Shown one piece after another: positions 8,811 to 16,657 of a stretch of DNA of 64,000 nt (its first letter is position 1; every line of letters starts with the position of its first letter). Both the position numbers and the translations under genes were made by a program. The DNA is taken from contig JAIRVF010000033.1 in NCBI GenBank assembly GCA_031254035.1, positions 62,001-126,000 on the forward strand. Direction: 5' to 3'. The notes beneath the pieces are model-generated. The model made no database searches. It was not told where the DNA came from and worked only from the letters and a program-made list of their open reading frames with translations. Source of the DNA: Paenibacillus sp. (lineage in GTDB: Bacteria; Bacillota; Bacilli; Paenibacillales; Paenibacillaceae).

Positions 8811-10117
8811 GAATATCCCCCCAATTGCTGCTTTTCCTGCAGCCATGCCTCAAGTGAACGCAGCTCCGGTGCTTCATATTCATCACGGTTGCGGATCAAT
8901 ATCGATTGTCCTTTATAAACCAGAACTTCGACCGGCAAGCGATGGCTCAAAAATAGAACCGGACTTGATGTTAAGCCGTATGCCCCTGCGCTCAAAATTC
9001 CCACAAGGTCCCCTCGTTCGATGTGCGGTAGCGAGAGATGTTTGGCGATCACGTCATTGGGGGTGCAGAGCGGGCCGGAAATATGATACGGGCGCACCTC
9101 AGGCTCGGTCATTTTATTCAGTACGCGGATGGGGAAATTATGCTTGAGAGCGTTTCCCATTCCGCCAGCTGCCATATGGTGATTTGTTCCACCATCCAAA
9201 GTGGCAAAATGAACGCTTTTGGATTCTTTGGTGTATAGCACAGAGGCTGCGTATATTCCTGATTCACCCACAACATAGCGGCCCGATTCAATAAAGATCG
9301 GTAGGTTCAAACCTATTTCGCTGTGGAACTCATCAATCAGAGACCGGATTCCACTCGCAGTATACTCAAAATCTAGCTCTTCTTCATTTTTGAAGTATGG
9401 AATCCCCAAGCCCCCGCCAATATCCACATACTTGAGGGAAAAATGGCAGGTATGGTATAGTTGCTTTACAAACGTAAGTACATGTTTCGTATTTTCAATT
9501 ACGACATCTCCGCTGAGAATTCGGGTTCCGTTGTATACATGAACTCCAACAATATCCAAATGTGAAAGCGTCTCGGCAAATTCAAACACCTGCTGCGCCT
9601 GATCTTCATCAATTCCAAATTGCCGGGGTTTCCCCCCCATAGTGAGACGCGAACCTTTTGCAGACATATTGGGATTGAAACGGATCCCTACCTCCACATG
9701 AAGGTTCCGCAATCCAGCTAGGCGGTTAACTTCCTCCATTTCCTGCATCGATTCCAAGACAAAATACTTGATTCCGTAATCCAAAATTTCTTCGATCTCG
9801 GCGGTGGTTTTGCCTGGTCCGAGGTAGAGAATGCGGTTTGGGTCGATATCCAACTTCTTAACTACTTTCAACTCAATCGGGGAGCAGATTTCGAGGTTTG
9901 CGCCTAATTCATAAATCCATTTTACAATCGTTGGATTTGGATTGGCTTTTAATGAGTAGAACAAATGTACGTCTTTGTGCATCAGCTGCCGGAAACTATT
10001 TACTTTTTGCTCAATTTCTTCAGCATCGTAGACGTACATCGTCGTCCCATATTCTCGAGCTAGCTGAGTGACAGGAATCTCACCTATTTGTAAAACGGGT
10101 TGTGTCGCATCTATCAT
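8807..10117 (-). CDS. PLP-dependent decarboxylase of the BtrK/LysA type
   Basis: 436 aa, type III PLP fold. The PLP lysine is in FYSLKANPNP; GVHVYNGTR, the glycine-rich VDIGGGLGIPYF, IESGRYVVGE and GPLCTPNDV follow in the order of diaminopimelate decarboxylases. Details such as RLTMGGKPRQFGIDE and ILSAGAYGLTSSPV resemble what I recall of BtrK, which decarboxylates glutamyl-S-BtrI in butirosin synthesis, more than classical LysA. With an ATP-grasp ligase, carrier proteins and a BtrH-like domain nearby, decarboxylation of a carrier-bound amino acid is the best hypothesis; a free amino acid substrate is not excluded. It overlaps the short dehydrogenase gene by 4 bases. Confidence 0.85.
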   Translation of the reverse strand: MIDATQPVLQIGEIPVTQLAREYGTTMYVYDAEEIEQKVNSFRQLMHKDVHLFYSLKANPNPTIVKWIYELGANLEICSPIELKVVKKLDIDPNRILYLGPGKTTAEIEEILDYGIKYFVLESMQEMEEVNRLAGLRNLHVEVGIRFNPNMSAKGSRLTMGGKPRQFGIDEDQAQQVFEFAETLSHLDIVGVHVYNGTRILSGDVVIENTKHVLTFVKQLYHTCHFSLKYVDIGGGLGIPYFKNEEELDFEYTASGIRSLIDEFHSEIGLNLPIFIESGRYVVGESGIYAASVLYTKESKSVHFATLDGGTNHHMAAGGMGNALKHNFPIRVLNKMTEPEVRPYHISGPLCTPNDVIAKHLSLPHIERGDLVGILSAGAYGLTSSPVLFLSHRLPVEVLVYKGQSILIRNRDEYEAPELRSLEAWLQEKQQLGGYS

Positions 10118-10123
10118 CTGTTT

Positions 10124-10996
10124 TCACATCCTTTTTTTTGGAATTGTATCCCGCAGAACTTGACGCGCATTACCATGAAAAATCATCTCCCACTCATGGA
10201 AAGTCAGCGCATTGGTGCTCTGATTCATCTGTTGACGAATTTCCCTGATGCGTCCAGCCCCTTCCTGGAAAGAGCACATCGGATAATCTGTGCCAAATAT
10301 AAGCTTGTGGGCAACCTTAGCTTTTTTTGCTTTTTGCAGGATGTCGATCACCGTCTGAATCGGCTGGTAGTAGGAGACAATCGACATATCTGCGTAGACG
10401 TTCTCATATTTGTTCATAAGTGAAATCGTCTCATCAACCCAAGGCCAAGCCATATGTGCGATCACTAGTATGAGATCAGGATATTTGGCCAGCACTTTCT
10501 CAAGGAGCTGGGGGGCACAGTAACGTAATGCTACTTTTTTAACTGGTGAGTAGCCCATATGTAACAGGACGGGCAATCGGTTCTCAACCGCATCCAGATA
10601 GACCGCATCCCAGCCAGCGTCATCCGGTGAGAGACCTAGATAGCCACAAGCCAGCTTATAGCCTACCAGCCCGAGCCGTTCACGCTCTTGTTTCAGCTCC
10701 TTTTGAATCAGGCCATCGTGTGCATCATAAGAAGCAAAACCAGCGAAACGGTTTGGGTAACGTGCGACGAGTTCAGATACATATTCATTCGTGACATGTA
10801 CCTGAAGCGTTCGTTTCGCATTAAATGCGAGCAGCACTACCTTTTCAATCCCGGCCATATCCATTTCCTGTATCATGCTGGCTGGATCGGTTGACATTTT
10901 GCTCATCGGCTTGCCACATGATATCATCATCTCATTGGCATATTCTTTAGTCTATTCACTCGGAACTCTCCCTACATGAACATGAAAATCAATCAC
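10124..10996 (-). pseudogene. Amidohydrolase (metal-dependent, TIM barrel) interrupted by an in-frame TAG
   Basis: The reading frame from GTG 10996 gives V-I-D-F-H-V-H-V-G-R, the typical N-terminal metal-binding HxH strand of amidohydrolase-2 proteins, but codon 15 (10954-10952) is TAG. After it the frame continues for about 275 residues with GYKLACGYLG, LPVLLHMG, LVIAHMAWPW, YADMS and FGTDYPM, all expected for the family. GAGAGGG upstream of GTG 10996 supports that as the original start. Restart at ATG 10930 would lose the HxH ligands and has no clear binding site, so the product would be inactive. The gene sits between the ATP-grasp and decarboxylase genes. A sequencing error, real decay or suppression are possible explanations. 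Confidence 0.8.
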
Positions 10997-11017
10997 GACA
11001 TATTGTCCCTCTCTTTC

Positions 11018-12382
11018 TTATGGGGTTATGCTCCCAAATCGACTGAGAATCTGTCCAATCTGACCAGAAAGCTCATTGCATTCATCCAATGAACGGCCGA
11101 CTAATAAAGTGTACAAACGTCCCTTTCTTAACTCGCCTTGGTCATCCTCAAGATTAAGTGTGGAAAAAGCCTGAATGATGACTCCAGACTCATCCCCGCG
11201 GTGATATAATAGCGTGTCCAGTGCTTCACGCAGCTTAGCAAACGTGATTCTTTCTTTCAGTCCAATGTTGTATGGACGGGCAATGAAAAAGCAATCGGAA
11301 CCCATCCACTCTTGATGGATGCGATTCTGGAATGTCGACATGTTGAAGCGGGCGTTAATTTCCAGGCATGGATACATATATCCATCGGCACCAACCATGG
11401 CATCAATGCCAACGACACCGTAATAGCCGTCATCGGCCAAAAAGTGTCCAATTTTTCTGACCGCCTCATGCATATCCCGCTGTTGTTCCTCGGTCAATTG
11501 GGGCGGATAAACATGGCCAAAATGAACCCCGTCCCGAACAAGTGCCTCACGAGCGGTTATAAATGTCACCTTTTTGTCCGAATTGATCAGGAACTGATAG
11601 TTGAGATCTTTCGTTTTGTCAATCCAGGTTTCAATGATCATAGCGATCTTTTCGGACCCGCGTTTTTTAGCGTTTCGTCTTAGCATCTTCATCAGATCGC
11701 TGAATCTTTTTGGCGAATCGATCAGAATCATACCTTTTCCTGATACACCCATCGCATCTTTCACAACGAGCGGACCTTGTGTCAGAAAAGATTCCATCTG
11801 TGCAAAACCTGCTTCTAGTTCAGTCAGACTCGTCGCGGCAACACCGGGAACCTGACGAATTCCGGTGCGGTCTGCCAGGAGACGGCTATATATCTTGCTG
11901 TTTACTTTCATGCAGGTGGCTGCCGCAGGAGTCACCAGTGGCAATTGGGATTGTGCAGACAACTGTTCTTCCAGTGCCGATGTGCCATAGGGCATTAGTT
12001 TATATCCCTCTGCTCCTTTTTGCCGTAACGCAGCAAGCAATTCGGGAGATTGGAGAATCGACTCTGTGATGTTCTCCCCGACTTGGCCAGCCGGGCAAAC
12101 CATGACTTGCGGCACATCGCCGCGCAATTCGCTAACGTATGCGATGAAATCTGGGTCACTTAATGTTTTCAAACAGATGACATCCTCGCTATCAGCCAAA
12201 AATAATGCCATCTCTCCCATTTGATTGACCAAGGCTTGTGCTGAACTGATCCCGCTTCCAGGCAAGGTGATGAGGGATTCATCTCGCCAATGCTGTTCCA
12301 CTTCGATATTTCCGATCCAGATCCATTTTTCCTGACTTGCGGATTGCCCCAAACTTCTTTTGAGGTCTTCATGGAAGTACAT
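11018..12382 (-). CDS. ATP-grasp ligase (possible BtrJ-like amino acid:carrier ligase)
   Basis: 454 aa. An N-terminal pre-ATP-grasp region of about 150 residues is followed by the ATP-grasp core: GPLVVKDAMGVSGKGMILI (nucleotide lysine and glycine loop), IIETWID, and the magnesium-binding YPCLEINARFN with its Glu and Asn. ATG 12382 is chosen as it lies 7 bases from AAGGAGA. In butirosin synthesis BtrJ, also ATP-grasp, loads glutamate on the carrier and later adds a gamma-glutamyl group. The placement here with a BtrK-like gene makes amino acid activation onto a carrier likely, but formation of a normal peptide or amide bond is equally compatible with the fold. Confidence 0.8.
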   Translation of the reverse strand: MYFHEDLKRSLGQSASQEKWIWIGNIEVEQHWRDESLITLPGSGISSAQALVNQMGEMALFLADSEDVICLKTLSDPDFIAYVSELRGDVPQVMVCPAGQVGENITESILQSPELLAALRQKGAEGYKLMPYGTSALEEQLSAQSQLPLVTPAAATCMKVNSKIYSRLLADRTGIRQVPGVAATSLTELEAGFAQMESFLTQGPLVVKDAMGVSGKGMILIDSPKRFSDLMKMLRRNAKKRGSEKIAMIIETWIDKTKDLNYQFLINSDKKVTFITAREALVRDGVHFGHVYPPQLTEEQQRDMHEAVRKIGHFLADDGYYGVVGIDAMVGADGYMYPCLEINARFNMSTFQNRIHQEWMGSDCFFIARPYNIGLKERITFAKLREALDTLLYHRGDESGVIIQAFSTLNLEDDQGELRKGRLYTLLVGRSLDECNELSGQIGQILSRFGSITP

Positions 12383-12405
12383 CCTCATTCTCCTTTCCTC
12401 TACAC

Positions 12406-13377
12406 TTAAGTGCGGGATGCATGCAAAATCCCCAGGGCTCCCAGCGGGCCGATGAAGATGAGCATCACTCGTTCTCCGCGCTGAAACTTGCTGCTATGCA
12501 TAAGCTCGTATAGTCCGTACCAAGGATCGGCTGACATGAAATTCGCTTTCGCGTGATACGAACGCAGGTACAAGTTCGCTTCCGGACAAGCCTGTTGCAA
12601 TCCTTCCAACAGTCCGTCGGACACATGCTGCACAATCACATAGTCGGGTCGAAGATTCGGGTCGGCCATGGCGTTGATTAGCTGCTGAACCGCTCTATTC
12701 AACCATTCACGCTCTATATCCTCAAACCCCTTACGTCCAAAGTCCCATTGGTTGTTTGTACCGATGCTCCATGTCGAGAGATGGCAATCCACAATCTCCA
12801 AATCTCCAGGCTCTTGACTGATCACGACAGTCGCTGCAGCATCCCCATATGGAAACTGGGAAAAATATTTTCTAGGGTACAGAGGATTCACGCGATCTGC
12901 TGCGGCGAGTAGCCCCTTTTTGTGAGGGGCTGCCGTTTTCAGAAACATCTGCAAAATTTCCAGACCGCGCAAGGAGACAGGATGCCCACAACCCTCGATG
13001 GCAAATGAAAGTGATTTTTTCAAAGCCAGTTCATTTTTGATTTTCATGGATGGAGTGATGGTATTTAGCTCTTCGTGTAAATGATGACAATATGCGACGT
13101 ATTCGATATCGCCAGGAGCCATTCCTGAAAGCGTTCGCCCTCCGATTTCCTTGATCATTCCTGGAATGGTTAGCTCAGTGCAGGGAAAAATCTCGTCTTT
13201 TGCTTGAGTCCCATCTGGCAGAAAATCGTATTGACATACCTCCATTCCATATTCATGCAGTAACCATTCCAGCGTAGTGCGTCCGTCTACTGATTTAGAG
13301 CAAAGGCTGTCGTTCCCAGTAACGGATTTCTTTGATTCGGTGTGATACACATGTAATTTAGAAAGGTAAAACTTCAT
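12406..13377 (-). CDS. KAS III-like protein, B type, pair 1
   Basis: 323 aa thiolase-fold protein. Recognisable features: YCHHLHEEL early strand, FAIEGCGHPVSL at the nucleophile loop (a Cys is present), the FPYGDAAA loop, YVIVQHVSDGLLEGL (His at the KAS III histidine position) and AKANFMSADPWYGL (Asn at the GN position). Thus a Cys-His-Asn set is conceivable, although the Cys loop is atypical. AAAGGGGGA precedes ATG 13377. It is transcribed just after its A-type partner 13475. The same A-then-B pairing occurs at 14595/15547 and 21627/20684. Probable role: acyl transfer or condensation of a carrier-bound acyl group. Confidence 0.78.
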   Translation of the reverse strand: MKFYLSKLHVYHTESKKSVTGNDSLCSKSVDGRTTLEWLLHEYGMEVCQYDFLPDGTQAKDEIFPCTELTIPGMIKEIGGRTLSGMAPGDIEYVAYCHHLHEELNTITPSMKIKNELALKKSLSFAIEGCGHPVSLRGLEILQMFLKTAAPHKKGLLAAADRVNPLYPRKYFSQFPYGDAAATVVISQEPGDLEIVDCHLSTWSIGTNNQWDFGRKGFEDIEREWLNRAVQQLINAMADPNLRPDYVIVQHVSDGLLEGLQQACPEANLYLRSYHAKANFMSADPWYGLYELMHSSKFQRGERVMLIFIGPLGALGILHASRT

Positions 13378-13474
13378 GTAATCCCCCTTTACTCTACTGG
13401 TGGCATGTTCAAATCATAGTAAATTTCATCGGATCAGGGAATGAACCCAATGTAAAGCCTACATCAAATGTGCG

Positions 13475-14401
13475 TTAGTGTTGCAGGACAACACAACCAT
13501 ATGCGCCTCCGCGGCCAATGCTGAGGAACAAATAGTAATCCCCTCTTTCAAGCAATCCTTCCAGATAAACATCCTCGGTGTTGAGGATCGTGTCGGTACC
13601 ATTGGCATGCCCTTGATCCGCGATATTTTTGAGATACAGGCGCTCAAGCGGTAGATTCATTGCTTTGGCCATATACTCCCATGTGTCGTAATTCACATTG
13701 TGGGGGATAAACAGTTTAACATCCTCTATTTTCAATCCTGTCGCTTTTAGGGACTGCAAAATCACTTTCTTGATCCCGAGGAAATAGGAGGTTTGAAACC
13801 AGCGGAAAGATTCTTCGTCGGTCACTTCAGTGTTACTGATATTTCCATCAATATAATGCGTGACATGCAAAATATGGTCAGATTCCGCATCGCGTTTGAG
13901 AAGACACGCTGCTGCAGCATCAGAGACAATCGTAATATCCTCCAATGTGCGCAACAGGGGTGTAAAAGCTTTTTCTCCAAACAAAAGGAGTGCGTATGGT
14001 TTGTCGGACGTACTTAATCGCTCTTTGCCCATCTTTATGGCCAGACTGGTGGTGGCACAGTTCAAGTCAGAGATCTCAAATGCCGGGATTCCCTCTAGTC
14101 CCAAATCTTGTTTCAGCTGCTCCAGAAAGAAAAAAGAGCCGGGATGGCTATGAAGGCAGTGTGAATAAATGATAGAGTCGATTTCATCTGTACGTATGCT
14201 CTCCCGAGTCAACAGATCTTGAAGAGATTGCTTGACCATGTCATAGGTGGTTTTCTCTTTGGCGTCCATAATCTGCCGCATCCTGTGAAAGTCACGCAAG
14301 CGCACATAGTTCAGCTCAGTGAGTGATAGCATGTTAATGATCTCTTCCAAACTCGTTCTCGCGTTTGGGCGAAAACTTTTTATCGAGCAAATACCAACCA
14401 A
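13475..14401 (-). CDS. KAS III-like protein, A type, pair 1
   Basis: 308 aa thiolase-fold protein. The nucleophile loop is FEISDLNCATTSL (Cys present), a His occurs in LFIPHNVNYDTW, and the usual GN motif is replaced by QGHANGTDTIL, a GHxxxxD form like that of CerJ-type acyltransferases rather than condensing FabH. C-terminal SIGRGGAYGCVV matches the family's glycine-rich end. The start is TTG 14401, 8 bases after AAGGAGG. Of the three A-type proteins this one keeps the most complete catalytic set. First gene of the leftward operon that runs to the exporter; divergent from 14595 across a 190-base promoter region. Confidence 0.8.
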   Translation of the reverse strand: MVGICSIKSFRPNARTSLEEIINMLSLTELNYVRLRDFHRMRQIMDAKEKTTYDMVKQSLQDLLTRESIRTDEIDSIIYSHCLHSHPGSFFFLEQLKQDLGLEGIPAFEISDLNCATTSLAIKMGKERLSTSDKPYALLLFGEKAFTPLLRTLEDITIVSDAAAACLLKRDAESDHILHVTHYIDGNISNTEVTDEESFRWFQTSYFLGIKKVILQSLKATGLKIEDVKLFIPHNVNYDTWEYMAKAMNLPLERLYLKNIADQGHANGTDTILNTEDVYLEGLLERGDYYLFLSIGRGGAYGCVVLQH

Positions 14402-14594
14402 TTACATAACCTCCTTATTTTAGTATTAGGTAATTCCCTTTCAGCATAATCGATCTTTCCAGCCTTTACTACGGGTTACCGCCATGTTTCACGCAAAGAT
14501 AACGCTTGTTTAATATACTGTTTCCTGATTTTTCTATAAAGTCAAAAGAGGATGAAGTCATTTCCATACATTGAATGAAGGAGGATTCATCAAT
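14402..14594. promoter_or_regulatory. Divergent promoter region between two KAS III pairs
   Basis: The 190 bases separate the leftward operon starting at 14401 from the rightward operon starting at 14595, so they must hold both promoters. I see AT-rich stretches (TTTAATATACTG, TTTTTCTATAAAG) but no convincing pair of -35 and -10 boxes, and only weak resemblance to the CGTTA repeats in front of the mini-peptide genes. Confidence 0.5.
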
Positions 14595-15527
14595 ATGATC
14601 GGTCTGCAAGCGCTTCAAACCTATGTTCCCGCGCAGTTAGTACCGCTTACCGAATTGTCTAATCTTCTTAAGATAACTGAAGTGCAGGTAAACCAACTGC
14701 GAGATGAGTTTAGATTAGACCGGATAGCAGTTGAGCCAGATTTGTTGGTTCATGAGATGATGCATCAAACGGCCGTCCAATTGATCGAACAAAATGGGAT
14801 TAGCCCTAAAGATATCGGATTAATCCTGTTCACCCATTCGATTCCGCAGTTTACTCCATTCTTATTTGATCCATTCGCACGCCTTCGGAAAAAGTATGGG
14901 CTAGACAACCTTCAGGCTTATTCCATCGGTCAATTGAACTGCGCTTCGCTTGATATGCTGTTTTTAATGGCCTGGCAGTATCTGAGGCAGCGAAATGATG
15001 GACGTGGAGTCCTGTTATTGTTTGGAGATAAGATGTTTTTTCAAACTTTCCGTTATCTCAAAGACAGCACGGTAATGGGGGATGCCGCCGCAACTGCCTA
15101 TCTCTCCCCGAATGCTGCTGGTTCCTGGATTCTCGGTTCGACCGTACAAGTAGATGCCACGATCTTTGAAGGGGTAAAGGCTTCGCCCGAGGATTTCATG
15201 TGGTTCCAGCGAACCCTCACCCTCGGATTGGTAAAAACCATTCGAACTACCTTGCAAAAATGCAATTTGAACATCAGCCAAATTTCACTTATTTTCCCAA
15301 GCAACATCAACGAAAAGACCTGGTTGAAGGTCTCTGGCCTGCTCAAAATCCCGCCGGAAACCTTTTATTACCCGACCATGAAATACGTAGGACATGCCCA
15401 CAATGTGGATTGCTTGCTTAACCTAGAAGCTGCTGTTGACGAAAAGCGCCTCAAGAAAGGAGATTATTTTGCCACCTTGACCGTCGGGATGGGCAATACG
15501 TTTGGCTGTACCATTTTTCAATACTAA
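14595..15527 (+). CDS. KAS III-like protein, A type, pair 2
   Basis: 310 aa. Same architecture as 13475: YSIGQLNCASLDML with the Cys, VMGDAAATAYL, and VGHAHNVDCLLNL in the GHxxxxD form. The histidine position reads Ser (LIFPSNINEKTW), so the catalytic set is degenerate. ATG 14595 is used because AAGGAGGATT lies 10 bases upstream; an in-frame TTG at 14571 has no site. It begins the only rightward operon of the cluster, followed after 19 bases by its B-type partner 15547. A structural or non-condensing role is possible for this copy. Confidence 0.8.
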   Translation: MIGLQALQTYVPAQLVPLTELSNLLKITEVQVNQLRDEFRLDRIAVEPDLLVHEMMHQTAVQLIEQNGISPKDIGLILFTHSIPQFTPFLFDPFARLRKKYGLDNLQAYSIGQLNCASLDMLFLMAWQYLRQRNDGRGVLLLFGDKMFFQTFRYLKDSTVMGDAAATAYLSPNAAGSWILGSTVQVDATIFEGVKASPEDFMWFQRTLTLGLVKTIRTTLQKCNLNISQISLIFPSNINEKTWLKVSGLLKIPPETFYYPTMKYVGHAHNVDCLLNLEAAVDEKRLKKGDYFATLTVGMGNTFGCTIFQY

Positions 15528-15546
15528 GGATTTGGAGGAGATAATT

Positions 15547-16581
15547 TTGGCTGATCAAACCTCTAGTTTGTATCTGTCCTCCCTTGTCACCAACAAGGCG
15601 GGCGAACTGCAATCATGGCGTCATGTTCTCTCACAAGAACAGGCCAGTCACCCATCCGATATCGGCGATGGCCGAGACTTTCCCTTGCATGCCCTGCATC
15701 GGGAATACAAGATCGATCAGGCGGATTTGGGCCACCAGGCTGATCCTTCGCTTTTGCAATGTCAGTTGCCCGTCTCTCCGGATCAGACGATGTCAGACCT
15801 GGCCACTACAGCCGTCGGACAACTACTCTTTAATTCCGAATATCAGGCTAAGAAAAGTCACTTTTTGTTCTTTTGTCATGAAACAACGGAAGCAAACCTC
15901 ACCTTAACTCCAACATTAAAGGTGAAAAAACTGTGTCAGTTGAAAGGAACAACCCCTTTTTCGATCAGCCATACAGGATCATGCGGCCCGATTCAATCCC
16001 TCAACCTTATTCCTATGCTGAAAGCCACCCTGCCTGCGGATGAGCCGATGCAAGCGATTATGGTGGTCGCCGATCAACTGTGTCCGCCGCATCCACGCAG
16101 CTTTTATCATTTGTATCCCAAAGGTGATGCTTCCGCTGCGTGTCTTCTCCATGAATCAGAAGGAGATTGGCAGGTCGTGGATCATTGGCTGGAAAGTTGG
16201 CCGCTCCCCCTCGACAATCCGTATCTATGGGACGAGATGGTTTTCTCTATTTTCGAAACTGAGTTTTACCGCCGTTACCCGCTACGATTGGCAGAGTTTA
16301 TCGATCGCAATCAAATACAGATGGAGCAGATCAGCTTCGTAATCCCCCAACAAATTAGTGAGCGTTTTGTCTCCGTCACAGAGAATCTGTTTTCCCGAAA
16401 AGCACCGGTATATCGGCGCTCTTACGCTCCCCAAAGCAATCTACTTGGATCAGATTGTTTCTTTTCCTTGCATGAAGCAAGCCAAGAAGGACGGTTCTGT
16501 CCAGGAGACTTGGTGCTGCTGATCCAAGCCGGTCCACTGGCCTCCCTTGGTTTTTTGTTGTTACAAAGAACGAACCAATAA
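15547..16581 (+). CDS. KAS III-like protein, B type, pair 2
   Basis: 344 aa. The nucleophile loop reads FSISHTGSCGPIQSL with a Cys; the His position is Gln (FVIPQQISERFV), and the Asn position is kept (PQSNLLGSDCFF). The start is TTG 15547, directly after TTGGAGGAGATAAT; an upstream ATG at 15502 would overlap the partner gene and lacks a binding site. It is the B partner of 14595, with the pair in the same order as in the other two pairs. The convergent terminator at 16614 follows. Confidence 0.76.
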   Translation: MADQTSSLYLSSLVTNKAGELQSWRHVLSQEQASHPSDIGDGRDFPLHALHREYKIDQADLGHQADPSLLQCQLPVSPDQTMSDLATTAVGQLLFNSEYQAKKSHFLFFCHETTEANLTLTPTLKVKKLCQLKGTTPFSISHTGSCGPIQSLNLIPMLKATLPADEPMQAIMVVADQLCPPHPRSFYHLYPKGDASAACLLHESEGDWQVVDHWLESWPLPLDNPYLWDEMVFSIFETEFYRRYPLRLAEFIDRNQIQMEQISFVIPQQISERFVSVTENLFSRKAPVYRRSYAPQSNLLGSDCFFSLHEASQEGRFCPGDLVLLIQAGPLASLGFLLLQRTNQ

Positions 16582-16613
16582 AGAGAACAAACATTCCAGG
16601 TGATTCCCACACA

Positions 16614-16653
16614 AAAATCCTCTGTCCAATACCTTGACCGGACAGAGGATTTT
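16614..16653. terminator. Bidirectional terminator between convergent genes
   Basis: A perfect 14-bp stem (AAAATCCTCTGTCC with GGACAGAGGATTTT) around a 12-base loop lies between the ends of 15547 (+) and 16658 (-). T-tracts end the stem on both strands. Confidence 0.85.
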
Positions 16654-16657
16654 GAGG

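Noticed and set aside
8807..10117. Classical lysA (lysine synthesis)
   Set aside because: Sequence details and cluster context match BtrK-type aminoacyl-carrier decarboxylases better; no other lysine genes are near.
10952..10954. TAG as a pyrrolysine or other recoding codon
   Set aside because: No pyl genes are seen, the codon does not fall at a catalytic position, and nonsense mutation or sequencing error is simpler.
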